A DNA stretch of 64,000 nt from assembly GCF_003313335.1 (NCBI RefSeq), contig NZ_QMHP01000007.1, forward strand, positions 124,001-188,000. The letters run 5' to 3'. The notes under the pieces were generated by a model that ran no database searches, was not told where the DNA came from, and worked only from the letters and a program-made list of their open reading frames with translations. This document shows positions 34,361 to 44,528 of the stretch, piece after piece (positions within the stretch are counted from its first letter, which is position 1; every line of letters starts with the position of its first letter). The position numbers were made by a program, and so were the translations under genes. The stretch comes from Pedobacter zeaxanthinifaciens (GTDB lineage Bacteria > Bacteroidota > Bacteroidia > Sphingobacteriales > Sphingobacteriaceae).

Positions 34361-36469
34361 TTACCTCACTACACCTCCATTGGTACTGGCCTGCGTAGGA
34401 CTTACAAAACTTAAATTCCCTAGCGCATCCTCTGCCATTAAAATCATTCCCTGCGAAACAATCCCTTTAATTTCCCTAGGTGCCAAGTTAGCCAACAAAC
34501 TTACTTGCTGCCCAATAATTTCTTCTGGCTTGTAGTATTCCGCAATTCCAGAAACTACCGTACGTTGATCCAACCCTGTATCCAAAGTAAGCTTTAACAG
34601 CTTTTTGGTTTTCTCCACTTTTTCGGCAGCAATAATTGTAGCTACGCGGATATCCATGGCACCAAACTGCTCAAAAGTTACGTTATCTTTCGCCGGCGCC
34701 ACTTTAGCATTTGCGGCTTCGTTTAAGGCTTTACTATTGTTCAGCTTATCAATTTGTGCTTGCACTTCCGCATCTTCAATTTTAGCAAACAACAACACTG
34801 GTTCATTCAACTCGTGACCACGTTTTAATAGGTTAATACCACCAGCATCTTCCCAGGTATGGCCGCCATAATTCAGCATTTGTTGTAGCTTATCTGCAGT
34901 AAATGGTAAAAATGGCTCAATCAAAATTTCCAAGTTTGCAGCAATTTGTAGCGCAAGGTGTAAAATAGTTCTCACCCTGTCTTCATCCGTTTTAATGAGC
35001 TTCCAAGGTTCAGTATCCGCTAAATATTTGTTGCCTAAGCGGGCTACGTTCATTACTTCGGCCAAGGCCTCCCTAAAACGATAGTTTTCTATAGATGCGC
35101 TTATTTTTGCCGGGTAGGCCTTAAGTTCCTCAATTACGGCTTTATCTACATCGGTAAGTTCCATACAAGTTGGCACCTTACCATCAAAATATTTGTGGGT
35201 AAGCACAGTAACCCTATTTACAAAGTTGCCTAATATGGCTACCAGCTCGTTGTTATTCCTAGCCTGAAAATCTTTCCAAGTAAAATCATTGTCCTTAGTT
35301 TCTGGTGCTGTTGAAGTCAACACGTAGCGCAATACATCTTGCTTGTCTTTAAAATCCTCTAGGTATTCGTTTAACCATACTGCCCAGTTTTTAGAGGTAG
35401 ATATTTTTTGCCCCTCCAAATTCAGGAATTCATTGGCTGGTACGTTATCGGCCAGGATAAAATCGCCATGCGCCATTAACATTGCCGGGAAAATAATGCA
35501 ATGGAATACAATGTTGTCTTTTCCGATGAAGTGAACCAATTTAGCCTCTTCATCTTTCCAATACTCTTCGTATTCAAACTTGCTTACCTTATTTTGACTG
35601 ATGTAGTATTCTTCCGCCTTCGGATTCCACACATCTAATTTGGCGTAGTTGGCCAGCTCTTTCGTTGCCGAAATATAACCTATTGGTGCATCAAACCAAA
35701 CGTAAAGCACTTTGCCATCTGCTCCCTTCACTGGAACTTTAACACCCCAATCCAAATCTCTAGTCATAGCCCTTGGCTGTAAACCAGCATTTAGCCAACT
35801 TTGGCATTGCCCGTAAACGTTTGGTCGCCATTCTTTATGACTTTCAATATAAGCCCTTAATTTATCTTCATATTTATCCAGCGGCAAAAACCAGTTTTTA
35901 GTTTCACGCATCACCGGAGGCTCACCAGAAAGGGTTGATTTAGGATTGATCAAATCGGTAGCATTTAAAGTACTGCCGCAGCTTTCGCACTGGTCGCCGT
36001 AGGCATTTTCGTTACCGCATTTAGGGCAAGTACCGGTGATGTACCTATCTGCCAAAAAAGTTTGTGCTTTTTCGTCGTAATATTGCTCGGTCACCTCTTC
36101 GGTAAAAACACCATCTTTATACAATTTCTCAAAAAAATCTTCGGCAGTTTGGTGATGTGTTAACGATGATGTACGGTGGTAAATATCAAATGAAACCCCA
36201 AAGTCTCTAAAAGAATCGCCAATGATTTTGTGGTATTTATCCACCACTTGCTGTGGGGTAATCCCTTCTTTCTTAGCTTTTAAAGTGATTGGCACCCCGT
36301 TTTCATCAGATCCGCAAATGAATTTAACTTCCTTTTTGTTTGATCGTAGATAACGTACATAAGTATCAGCAGGTAAATACACACCCGCTAGGTGACCAAT
36401 ATGCACCGGACCATTGGTGTAAGGCAAAGCAGCCGTTACGGTATATCTTTTAAATTTACTATTATCCAA
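34361..36469 (-). CDS. metG: Methionyl-tRNA synthetase (TTG start)
   Basis: 702 residues. HIGH at 23-26 (PVHIGHLAG), zinc cysteines 148, 151, 161 and 164 (CPKCG...CESCG), a KMSKS variant KISTS at 355-359, the anticodon-binding helical domain, and a C-terminal Trbp111-like tRNA-binding domain from about residue 600 ([20 protein letters not shown]). The conserved domain begins at residue 6 and an in-frame stop lies two codons upstream. So TTG at 36469 must be the start; no ATG fits. It is divergent from the LD-carboxypeptidase, 39 bp apart. Confidence 0.95.
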   Translation of the reverse strand: MDNSKFKRYTVTAALPYTNGPVHIGHLAGVYLPADTYVRYLRSNKKEVKFICGSDENGVPITLKAKKEGITPQQVVDKYHKIIGDSFRDFGVSFDIYHRTSSLTHHQTAEDFFEKLYKDGVFTEEVTEQYYDEKAQTFLADRYITGTCPKCGNENAYGDQCESCGSTLNATDLINPKSTLSGEPPVMRETKNWFLPLDKYEDKLRAYIESHKEWRPNVYGQCQSWLNAGLQPRAMTRDLDWGVKVPVKGADGKVLYVWFDAPIGYISATKELANYAKLDVWNPKAEEYYISQNKVSKFEYEEYWKDEEAKLVHFIGKDNIVFHCIIFPAMLMAHGDFILADNVPANEFLNLEGQKISTSKNWAVWLNEYLEDFKDKQDVLRYVLTSTAPETKDNDFTWKDFQARNNNELVAILGNFVNRVTVLTHKYFDGKVPTCMELTDVDKAVIEELKAYPAKISASIENYRFREALAEVMNVARLGNKYLADTEPWKLIKTDEDRVRTILHLALQIAANLEILIEPFLPFTADKLQQMLNYGGHTWEDAGGINLLKRGHELNEPVLLFAKIEDAEVQAQIDKLNNSKALNEAANAKVAPAKDNVTFEQFGAMDIRVATIIAAEKVEKTKKLLKLTLDTGLDQRTVVSGIAEYYKPEEIIGQQVSLLANLAPREIKGIVSQGMILMAEDALGNLSFVSPTQASTNGGVVR

Positions 36470-36508
36470 AACTATTTATTTATTTTGGCAAAGATAAGTG
36501 TTTTCAAA

Positions 36509-37408
36509 ATGATTAAGCAGCCACCATATTTAAAAAAGGGAGATAAAATAGCGATTGTTTGTCCGGCAAAGAAACTGCCAAACCCCATTGATAAAGGAAT
36601 TGAGATTTTAGAAAGCTGGGGACTTGAAGTGGTTTTGGGCGAAACAGTTAGCGCATCTCACCATCAGTTTTCTGGATCAGACGAACTACGAGCAAAGGAT
36701 ATTCAACAGTTTTTAGATGACGCTTCTGTTAAGGCTATCATCGCCGGTCGTGGTGGTTATGGCACCATTCGAATTATTGATGAGCTAGATTTTACAGCGT
36801 TTAACGCCAATCCGAAATGGCTGATTGGCTTTAGCGATATTACTATTTTATTATCTCATGCTTTCGCTAAATTAAATACTCAAAGTATTCATGGGCAAAT
36901 GCCTTACACTTTTGAAGAAAGTACGCCTGAAGCTTTGGAGAGCTTGAGAAAAGCACTTTTTGGCGAGAATGATACTTACAGTTATGAAAGCGAAGTTAGC
37001 GGAAGGGATGGCGCTGTTGAAGGTGTATTGGTGGGTGGTAACTTAACCTTGTTGTTGGCTGTTGAGGGTTCGGTATCGGAAATGGATTTTGACGGCAAGA
37101 TTTTGTTCATTGAAGATGTGGGAGAGCATGAATATTCCATTGATAGAATGATGAGAACGTTGAAGCGCAAAGGCAAGTTGGCTAATCTTAAAGGCTTGGT
37201 GGTTGGTGCATTTAATGAATTGGGTGAAGAGAGCATTTATTTTGGCCAAACGCCAGAAGAGGTAATTTGGGAGCAGGTAAAAGGATATGATTATCCGGTT
37301 TGCTTCGGTTTTCCATCGGGACACATAGCCGATAATAGAGCAATGGTTTTAGGTAAATCCGTATCTTTAATTGTTGAAGGAAAAAAAGTAACACTTAACT
37401 ACATTTAG
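36509..37408 (+). CDS. LD-carboxypeptidase (S66 family)
   Basis: 299 residues from ATG 36509 (MIKQPPYLKKGDKIAIVCPA). A longer frame starting at GTG 36392 would overlap metG and lacks homology-like sequence. Family features: AGRGGYGTIRIIDELDF (79-95), likely nucleophile Ser109 in IGFSDIT, Glu in LFIEDVGEHEYSIDRMM, and His in GFPSGH. It cuts the L,D bond of murein tetrapeptides in peptidoglycan recycling. It is followed after 3 bp by the DoxX gene. Confidence 0.92.
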   Translation: MIKQPPYLKKGDKIAIVCPAKKLPNPIDKGIEILESWGLEVVLGETVSASHHQFSGSDELRAKDIQQFLDDASVKAIIAGRGGYGTIRIIDELDFTAFNANPKWLIGFSDITILLSHAFAKLNTQSIHGQMPYTFEESTPEALESLRKALFGENDTYSYESEVSGRDGAVEGVLVGGNLTLLLAVEGSVSEMDFDGKILFIEDVGEHEYSIDRMMRTLKRKGKLANLKGLVVGAFNELGEESIYFGQTPEEVIWEQVKGYDYPVCFGFPSGHIADNRAMVLGKSVSLIVEGKKVTLNYI

Positions 37409-37411
37409 TAT

Positions 37412-37819
37412 ATGGCAATCCTAGATAACTTAGGCAAATACAGGAATACTGGCTTATTGATTTTAAGAGTTGGCGTAGGTGCCATGATGATGTTTCATGG
37501 ACTTCCAAAAATTATGGGCGGACCAGAAAACTGGGCGGGCTTGGGCGGAAGCATGAAGGTAATTGGCATTAGTTTCTTGCCTACATTTTGGGGCTTTATG
37601 GCTGCCATTGCTGAAGGATTAGGCGGATTTCTTTTGCTGCTAGGCCTATTTTTTCGCCCAGTTAACATGTTGCTTACTTTTACCATGATTATTGCAGCAC
37701 TTGTGCACATCAATAAAGGCGAAGGTATCATGGGCGCCTCTCATGCGATTGAGTTGGGCATTGTTTTCTTTAGCTTAATTTTCGTAGGCCCAGGAAAGTA
37801 TAGCGTGGATGGGAAGTAA
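37412..37819 (+). CDS. DoxX family membrane protein
   Basis: 135 residues with four membrane segments. LRVGVGAMMMFHGLPKIMGG near residues 16-35, WGFMAAIAEGLGGFLLLLGLF and FTMIIAALVHI are typical of DoxX/YphA proteins. The role is uncertain (redox or membrane-associated). It is probably co-transcribed with the LD-carboxypeptidase. Confidence 0.88.
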   Translation: MAILDNLGKYRNTGLLILRVGVGAMMMFHGLPKIMGGPENWAGLGGSMKVIGISFLPTFWGFMAAIAEGLGGFLLLLGLFFRPVNMLLTFTMIIAALVHINKGEGIMGASHAIELGIVFFSLIFVGPGKYSVDGK

Positions 37820-37850
37820 GGGGGGATTATTAAGCCTGAAAACTTGTGGC

Positions 37851-37885
37851 AAAAAAAATCCCAGAAGTATTTAACCCCTGGGATT
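37851..37885 (-). terminator. Terminator of the first SusC/SusD operon
   Basis: The minus strand reads AATCCCAG, a loop, CTGGGATT, and then eight T. Confidence 0.85.
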
Positions 37886-37905
37886 CGTTATTGACCTATT
37901 CCTAA

Positions 37906-39414
37906 TTATGGATTTTGCGGGCCAATATTCGGGTTTGCATTAATTTCATCTCTCGGTATCAAAAATAAAAATCTATTGTCCCCTGCCGGAATCTGCATTA
38001 CGTTATTTACTGAAGTTGCCGTATAGTTTGGTACCGCAGTACGATCTAAAGGCAAGTTTAGCCTTTTTAAATCTAAATACCTAAATCCTTCGCCCCATAA
38101 CTCTACTCTACGATTGACCATAATTTCATCAATTAATGCTTGGCCAGTATTCGTTGATTTTGTAGCAGTTAAGTCTCTTTTACTTACCAGCGCAAATAAG
38201 GCGTTTTGCGCCGCAGGGTCTTGCCCTCCACTTCTTGCATAAGCTTCCGCTAAAACCAAGTGCATTTCGGCACTTCTCATCCATGGGAAATCGCCCAAAG
38301 AAGGATCTCCTACAGTTTTTACTGAGAATTTTCTGCTCATATACGGTACTCTAACAAAAGCAGTCGTTGGAAGTGGAAAGTTTGTTGTGGTAGGAGCTGG
38401 TTCCCACATCTTTTTCCTCACATCATTTGCCCCAATCAAGTTATACAAAGCCGAATTAATTCTCTTAGGTGTTCCACGTTGATATGTAGTGTTAGCATTA
38501 TACGCAATTTGTGCGTAATAAGACCCAAAAGTGTCACCCTGTTCTGTAGTAGGATTGCTTCCCCACATATATTCTGAAAGTGCGATATTATTAAAGCCAG
38601 TTTGGTAGTCGGCCTGACTCATCAACGGATAAGCATTTCCGTCAACAATCTCCTTAGCAAACTTGATTGCATTAGGATAATCTTGCATCGTTAAAGCCAC
38701 CCTAGCACGTAATCCTTTAGATACCCAAACATTAATGTGAGTTTTGTTTGGCACGGTGGTTACGTTTAATGCAATTGCTTCATCCAAATCTTTAACAATT
38801 TGAGCGTATATAGTTTCAACGCTTACTCTAGGCATCCTGGAGTCTGTTGGCAAAAGAGGCATAGGAACTGCCAATTGTGTATTCGGTTTAGCCGCTGCAT
38901 TATACCTGGTTCCATAAAACTGAACAAGATAAGAATAAGAATAAGCCCGTAAGGTTAATGCTTCTGCTTTGATTCTATTTTTCTCAGCCTGTGTGCCTTC
39001 GGCTTTATCAATATTCGCAATGATATAATTGGCATTGCCAATCATTCTAAAAAATGTGCGAAAGTAATATAAGTTACTTGCGTGAGTGTCTGTCCTTGCT
39101 GATACATAGGTTGCTTCGCCTGTTGAGGTAAACCAAGTGGCATTAGCTTGATGTAAATCTTCTCCCATGTGATCAATACCCAACAAAATACCAGCTACGC
39201 CCGGCTTTCCCTGAGCGTTACTACTTGTTGTAGTGGTCCTTTCGAACATATATCTATAAATACCATTCAACGCGACACTTGCATTAGCAGTAGTAGAGAA
39301 AATTGCGGCATTGTCAACTTTGTCGGTTGGCTGAGTTTCCAAATAATTCTTTTTGCAGCCAGAGGAAGCAACCAAAGAACCAGCCATCATAGTGTATAAT
39401 ACTATCTTCTTCAT
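37906..39414 (-). CDS. SusD/RagB family surface lipoprotein (pair 1)
   Basis: 502 residues. The lipoprotein signal ends at LVASSGCKKNY. After ETQPTDKVDN come the TPR-like helices (LNGIYRYMFER, NRIKAEALTLRAYSYSYLVQFYG) and the RagB/SusD C-terminal domain (VNRRVELWGEGFRYLDLKRL, DNRFLFLIPRDEINANPNIG). It caps the partner SusC transporter at the outer surface. Its ligand is unknown. It starts 17 bp after the SusC gene. Confidence 0.93.
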   Translation of the reverse strand: MKKIVLYTMMAGSLVASSGCKKNYLETQPTDKVDNAAIFSTTANASVALNGIYRYMFERTTTTSSNAQGKPGVAGILLGIDHMGEDLHQANATWFTSTGEATYVSARTDTHASNLYYFRTFFRMIGNANYIIANIDKAEGTQAEKNRIKAEALTLRAYSYSYLVQFYGTRYNAAAKPNTQLAVPMPLLPTDSRMPRVSVETIYAQIVKDLDEAIALNVTTVPNKTHINVWVSKGLRARVALTMQDYPNAIKFAKEIVDGNAYPLMSQADYQTGFNNIALSEYMWGSNPTTEQGDTFGSYYAQIAYNANTTYQRGTPKRINSALYNLIGANDVRKKMWEPAPTTTNFPLPTTAFVRVPYMSRKFSVKTVGDPSLGDFPWMRSAEMHLVLAEAYARSGGQDPAAQNALFALVSKRDLTATKSTNTGQALIDEIMVNRRVELWGEGFRYLDLKRLNLPLDRTAVPNYTATSVNNVMQIPAGDNRFLFLIPRDEINANPNIGPQNP

Positions 39415-39431
39415 ATGATTAAATTCTTAAA

Positions 39432-42400
39432 TTAAAATGATGCGTTAAGTCCAATACTCAAAATTCTGGCTTGCGGGAACACATTCCCGTTAGTTCCGTC
39501 AAAAGATTCTGTCGGATTCAAACCTTTTCTTTTTGAGAATAGATGCAAGTTTTCCGCTGTAACGAATAATCTGGCACTTCTCAAATCAACTTTATTTAAC
39601 ATTGATTTTGGAAGGGAGTAAGACAAATTAATATTACGTAGTGCTAAGTAAGAAGCATCAATTAGCCATCTAGTAGACGCGGCATTGATATTGGTGGTAT
39701 TACCTACATCATACCTCGGGATATTTGAAGTGGGATTAGTTGGTGTCCAAGCATTTAGTAAGTCTTTATGTAGTGCACCGCCGTAAGAAGCTCCGCCCAT
39801 CAGACCTGCATATACCCCGTCGTAAAACTTTCCGCCTATTTGGTAATTTAATTGTACTGATAATGAAAAGTCCTTATAAGTGAAAGTATTATTCAAAGAT
39901 CCTATCATATCTGGAATTGCTGTTCCCGATCTTGCAAACAAAGCGTTTGACTGTACAGTAACGTACTCCACACCATTAACAGTTCTTTTCGCTGTAGCGG
40001 CTATTGTCGTTGTGTAGTCTGGAATATATAGTGCTGCTCCATCGGCAGGATCCACCCCTGCATATTGTCTTAACCAAAACTGGTAATAGTCATAACCAAC
40101 TTCTCTTCTTTTAGTTCCACTTATAATTGTTGGTGTTTCAGCTGGAAGCTTAGTAACTTTATTCTTTAAAAACGTAGCATTGGTCGAAACATTCCATTTG
40201 AAATTCGCAGTTCTGATTGCATCTCCGTTTAATGAAACTTCTAAACCTTGGTTATACATTGCTCCAACGTTCTGCGGAATAGAAGTAACAGGATCAGAAA
40301 GCGGTTGCGGCACATTAAACAGTAAGTCTTCAACATTTTTTCTAAAAAACTCAACTTCTCCGGACAATCTATTCTTAAATACCGAAAAACTTAGGCCGGC
40401 ATTTAATGTGTTTTGCGATTCCCATTTAAGTGCAGGATTAGAAGCGCTAACTAATAGGGCCCCGGGTTCCGCCCCATTGTTCCATCCTAAGTCGTAAAAT
40501 GCTCTATCGGCATAATAATTTTGATTTCCATCATTAAGCAGGGCTGCATTGCCCACTTCTCCATAAGAAGCTTTAAGCCTTAAATCATCTAACCAAGATA
40601 TATTTTTGAGAAAATCTTTATTGACAGCCCATGATGCTCCCAAAGAATAGAAAACACCCCATCTAGCGCCAGCACTAAATCGTGAAGACCCATCTGTTCT
40701 TAACGATGCATCGAAGAAGTATTTTTCTTTGAAATTATAGGTTACTTTAGAGAAGTAAGACTCAATTCTGTCATTATCAGCCTGCCCACCTGATGAGTTA
40801 TTTGTAACGAAATTAGGGAACTCAGTATTTCCTTGTAGGGTTAACTGTGTTCTACTTGCATTAAAAGTTCTATAATTATAGTCATAGTTTTCATGACCAA
40901 CCAAAGCAGAAAATGAATGGTCTTTGATTCTCTTTTCGTAAGATAAAATTTGGTTAAACGTATAACTGCGAATTGTTGAAGTACTTTGAGACTTATATCC
41001 CTTTGATGTCTGACCATCTCCAACAATTGGATTCCAATAAGTCGCATTATTATTATTTCTAATATCGATGCTAATAGAAGGAGTAAATTTGAAATCCTTT
41101 AAAAACTTAATTTCTACAAACGATCTTGCTCCTAGTTGATTTCGTCTAGAAGAGTTTTCATTTAATAGCGTTTCATAAATAACGTGACGCCCTGGAGAAG
41201 CACCTTGAGGTCGAGTAAGCGCCCCTGGATGTAATCCATAGTCATACCATTGAGCCCCAGTAAGTGTATTAAAAATCGGCTGGCCAGAGTTGTCATATGC
41301 TCTTACTGGATAGATTGGTCCCATCCCTCTTGCAAAACTAAACGCGTTCACGAAGCTACTACCATTTCCGGTAGCCGCATCACTCGCATTATTTAAATTT
41401 GAGAATACACCAGACAAATTTAATCCTGTTTTTAGCCAAGATTTAACTTGTGAATTGACATTTACCCTCGCATTAAATCTCTTCATGTCCGAAGCAATAA
41501 TAAAACCTTGATCATTTAAATAACCTAGAGAAACAAAGTAATCGGATTTGTCATTACGCCCTGAAAAATTTGTACTAGCATCCGTACGCTTACCGGCCCT
41601 TGTCATGGGCTTATACCAGTCAAAGTCGTTATACATTAAGCTTGCGCTGGAATTAAGTTTACCATCAGTTCCAACTAGCTGTGCTCCTGGAACATTAAAC
41701 GGATTATACACCAAGTTAGTAAATACGTCGTTAGAAGCTTTGGTAGCTGCTGCTGCTTCCGTAAGTGCAGGGGATGCAGTATACATCAAATTGTTTTTTA
41801 TTCCTTGCCAAACTAATGGGTAATACTGATAGGCATCTACTCTTTCATATTCTGGAATACCTCTTTCTGAATATCCCTGAACAATACTAGCGGTTAATGT
41901 TGGTTCGGTGGATTTTCCTCTTTTAGTTGTAATAATAACAACTCCATTTGCTCCCCTAGAACCGTAAAGCGCAGAAGAAGAGGCGTCTTTTAAAACAGAT
42001 ACGCTCTCAATGTCATTAGGATTGATATCGCCAAGACTTCCGTCGTATACAGAACCATCTAAAACATATAACGGATTACTAGATGCTGAAAACGAGCCAA
42101 AACCCCTAATCCTAATTGATGCAGATGCGCCTGGCTGGCCATTTGACGATAGCACGTTAATACCGGGTGCGGCGCCTTGCAATGCTGCAGTAAAGTTCGT
42201 GATTGGCCTATTCTCTAAATCAGCAGCAGAAATTGAGGATACTGAACCGGTGATTGCCTTTTTCTTTGTTGTACCATAAGCTACAACTAAAACCTCACTT
42301 AAATTTTTTGTGTCTGCCTCCATAGAAACATTGACCACATTTCCCGAACCAATGGCTACATCAGTTGCAACAAAGCCAAGCGAACTGAATTCGAGGATTT

Positions 42401-42605
42401 TTGCGCTAGCAGGAACTGAAAACGAGTATTTTCCATTTGAATTGGTAGATACACCGACATTAGTTGCTTTCACTTTCACACTTACTCCCGGTATGGGCAA
42501 ACCATCTGCCTTGGAGGTAACCGTACCAGTAATTGTCCTATTTTGCGCCAATGCAGCGCTAGCCGCAAATAGCAAAATGAACAAACTTTGTAGAAGTTTT
42601 TTCAT
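39432..42605 (-). CDS. SusC/RagA TonB-linked outer-membrane transporter (pair 1)
   Basis: 1057 residues. Signal peptide 1-20 (ending AALAQ), carboxypeptidase-regulatory-like domain (GTVTSKADGLPIPGVSVKVK), plug with the RagA signature (VKDASSSALYGSRGANGVVIITTKRGK) and a large barrel ending ILSIGLNASF. There is no STN domain, so it is not coupled to a FecI/FecR regulator. It imports oligomers too big for porins; glycan or peptide cannot be told. Confidence 0.94.
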   Translation of the reverse strand: MKKLLQSLFILLFAASAALAQNRTITGTVTSKADGLPIPGVSVKVKATNVGVSTNSNGKYSFSVPASAKILEFSSLGFVATDVAIGSGNVVNVSMEADTKNLSEVLVVAYGTTKKKAITGSVSSISAADLENRPITNFTAALQGAAPGINVLSSNGQPGASASIRIRGFGSFSASSNPLYVLDGSVYDGSLGDINPNDIESVSVLKDASSSALYGSRGANGVVIITTKRGKSTEPTLTASIVQGYSERGIPEYERVDAYQYYPLVWQGIKNNLMYTASPALTEAAAATKASNDVFTNLVYNPFNVPGAQLVGTDGKLNSSASLMYNDFDWYKPMTRAGKRTDASTNFSGRNDKSDYFVSLGYLNDQGFIIASDMKRFNARVNVNSQVKSWLKTGLNLSGVFSNLNNASDAATGNGSSFVNAFSFARGMGPIYPVRAYDNSGQPIFNTLTGAQWYDYGLHPGALTRPQGASPGRHVIYETLLNENSSRRNQLGARSFVEIKFLKDFKFTPSISIDIRNNNNATYWNPIVGDGQTSKGYKSQSTSTIRSYTFNQILSYEKRIKDHSFSALVGHENYDYNYRTFNASRTQLTLQGNTEFPNFVTNNSSGGQADNDRIESYFSKVTYNFKEKYFFDASLRTDGSSRFSAGARWGVFYSLGASWAVNKDFLKNISWLDDLRLKASYGEVGNAALLNDGNQNYYADRAFYDLGWNNGAEPGALLVSASNPALKWESQNTLNAGLSFSVFKNRLSGEVEFFRKNVEDLLFNVPQPLSDPVTSIPQNVGAMYNQGLEVSLNGDAIRTANFKWNVSTNATFLKNKVTKLPAETPTIISGTKRREVGYDYYQFWLRQYAGVDPADGAALYIPDYTTTIAATAKRTVNGVEYVTVQSNALFARSGTAIPDMIGSLNNTFTYKDFSLSVQLNYQIGGKFYDGVYAGLMGGASYGGALHKDLLNAWTPTNPTSNIPRYDVGNTTNINAASTRWLIDASYLALRNINLSYSLPKSMLNKVDLRSARLFVTAENLHLFSKRKGLNPTESFDGTNGNVFPQARILSIGLNASF

Positions 42606-42647
42606 AAGTTTTTAAAAAATTTCGTTAGTTAATAATTAATTATGGAT

Positions 42648-42680
42648 GCAAGATAGACACAACAAACTCGTTACGTCAAG
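42648..42680 (-). promoter_or_regulatory. Candidate promoter of susC pair 1
   Basis: The minus strand has CTTG (42680-42677), a 21-bp gap, then TATCTTGC (42655-42648), about 43 bp before the ATG. The same arrangement and gap recur upstream of pair 2. Confidence 0.5.
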
Positions 42681-42942
42681 TTTTTAGCCGACTTTCAAAC
42701 AACCTAAAGTTTTGAAAAATAATACGTTATGATTTCAAAATCCTCGAAAATGACGACCATTTGTTGATTAGAAACTCTCTGAGCCTATTTTAGAAAACCA
42801 TGTCTTATTCTAAATAAGAATATGCGTCGAAAATCCAAATAAGGTTGGATATCCATTAAATGGATAGAGGTTTGTGGTAGATAAGGTTGTCCTATGTAAT
42901 TTTCCTCAATAGTATATTGAAAAATATTTGAGGTGAATGTAT

Positions 42943-42972
42943 AAAAATAGCAGCTAGATAATCTAGCTGCTA
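42943..42972 (-). terminator. Terminator of the second SusC/SusD operon
   Basis: TAGCAGCTAGA and TCTAGCTGCTA form a perfect 11-bp stem with a 3-nt loop; on the minus strand five T follow. Confidence 0.85.
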
Positions 42973-43022
42973 CCCAATCATTTTAACGATGTTATTTCTT
43001 CAATTATATGTCGAAAATCCAT

Positions 43023-44519
43023 TTATCTCCAACCACCATTTGATGTATTAATACCATCTGCCTTTGCGACTGTGCCAAATGTATAAAATGGTGTGGCTAC
43101 ACGTAAGGTTTGGAGCTGCTTGGCAGGTATAGGAAAGTGTAACGGCGTACCCTTTTGTAAAAGGTTTAGCTTACGCATTTCAAAAAACTGCAAACCAACG
43201 CCCGTAGTATACATTTCCACATGTCTTTCCTGGTGTATAGCTTTAATCAAGTCATTAAGTACCGCACTAACATTCGGCAGCTGCCCTCTGCTTGTTCTAG
43301 TACCAGAATTGATAATACTTGCTGCACCCGCTAAATCAGGAGTACTGGAATAAATTCTCGCCTCAGCCTTCAACATATCGTTTTCAGATGCCATCACAAC
43401 TGGTTTAGCACCGATAGCGGCAACATATATGTCATCGTATCTTTTGCTACGATATGAAGAAAAATGATAGTATCCTCTAGCTGCATTAAACCAATTCGAT
43501 GGAATGTATTCAAAATCTGCATTCAACCTTTTATCTGAAGGATTTGTAGACTTTGCGGGATACGGAAAGGTAGAGCTATCATCCCAATGAGATGGTTGAG
43601 TTGCTGGATCCATTAAATTAACTACATACATATCTGCTGCTCCCCATCCATTGGCAGTGAGATAATCTCCAGCCTCGTCATACCATTTCACAGCTCCGTC
43701 CATCACTACCGAAAAATCAGTAGTAATACCTGCATCTGCATAGGCTTTCACTTTAGACCAGTTAACCGCCGCTAGCTGTGTCTTGTTACGAGGTGTGTAA
43801 GCCATTACGCGGGCTGCCATAGTGTTACATAATTTTTTAAATTCTAAGTTACTATAATCGCCTGCCGTTCCCAACCATCCCGAGGGTATGGTAAAACTAT
43901 TTGATGATAAAGCAATAGCATCATCTAGGTATTTTACTGCTGCTTCCGCTACTTTTTGATAATCAGAAGCCGCTGCAAGATCTTCCCCCACCGTTTGCTT
44001 CTCATCAACAACAAAAGTTTTGTCAAAGATAAGTGCTAAATTACCATAGGCAACACCTTGTATAAATCTTGCAAATGCCTTCACTTTATTATTGTCGGCG
44101 CCCCCGTTGATTTGTAAACCTCCATCTACTGCCTTAATAACCAAATTCGCTGTGTTAATTGCGGCGTACATTTGATTGTACGTATAGTTGGTTACCGTAT
44201 TATTGGTGTATGATGCAGAGTTATCCCAAGCATTGTTTCTTGGTTCGAAAGACATATCCCTCATTGCAAAATTACCCCAAGAACATGTCACATTATCTGC
44301 AGCCGTTGATAACATCGGCTTCACGCCTGATGCCGAGTTCTCGCCTTTGTACACAATGTTATAAAGCCCACTGGTTACATTAAGAACATCTGCCCCACTG
44401 GAATACACTTTTTTATAATCTGGCGTATTAGGATTTTCTACATCTAATAAGCCTTTTTTACAACTTGCTAGTCCTATAACAAATAGTAAAATATATGAAC
44501 TAAGTTTTAACTTTTTCAT
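43023..44519 (-). CDS. SusD/RagB family surface lipoprotein (pair 2)
   Basis: 498 residues. Lipoprotein signal ending VIGLASCKKGLLDVENPN. It has the helical repeats (FARFIQGVAYGNLALIFDKTF, MAARVMAYTPRNK) and the C-terminal segment ERHVEMYTTGVGLQFFEMRKLNLLQKG; HFPIPAKQLQTL stands near the end. It follows its SusC gene by 9 bp. The ligand is unknown. Confidence 0.92.
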   Translation of the reverse strand: MKKLKLSSYILLFVIGLASCKKGLLDVENPNTPDYKKVYSSGADVLNVTSGLYNIVYKGENSASGVKPMLSTAADNVTCSWGNFAMRDMSFEPRNNAWDNSASYTNNTVTNYTYNQMYAAINTANLVIKAVDGGLQINGGADNNKVKAFARFIQGVAYGNLALIFDKTFVVDEKQTVGEDLAAASDYQKVAEAAVKYLDDAIALSSNSFTIPSGWLGTAGDYSNLEFKKLCNTMAARVMAYTPRNKTQLAAVNWSKVKAYADAGITTDFSVVMDGAVKWYDEAGDYLTANGWGAADMYVVNLMDPATQPSHWDDSSTFPYPAKSTNPSDKRLNADFEYIPSNWFNAARGYYHFSSYRSKRYDDIYVAAIGAKPVVMASENDMLKAEARIYSSTPDLAGAASIINSGTRTSRGQLPNVSAVLNDLIKAIHQERHVEMYTTGVGLQFFEMRKLNLLQKGTPLHFPIPAKQLQTLRVATPFYTFGTVAKADGINTSNGGWR

Positions 44520-44528
44520 GTTTAAAGT

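Larger units (their letters stand above)
42606..43022. other. Intergenic stretch between SusC/SusD operons 1 and 2
   Basis: 417 bp holding the promoter region of pair 1 (42648-42680, within a segment copied at 47700-47775) and the terminator of pair 2 (42943-42972). The middle is AT-rich without further recognised features. Confidence 0.6.

Noticed and set aside
36392..36508. GTG 36392 as start of the LD-carboxypeptidase
   Set aside because: It overlaps the metG coding region by 78 bp and the added residues do not look like the family; ATG 36509 gives the normal length.
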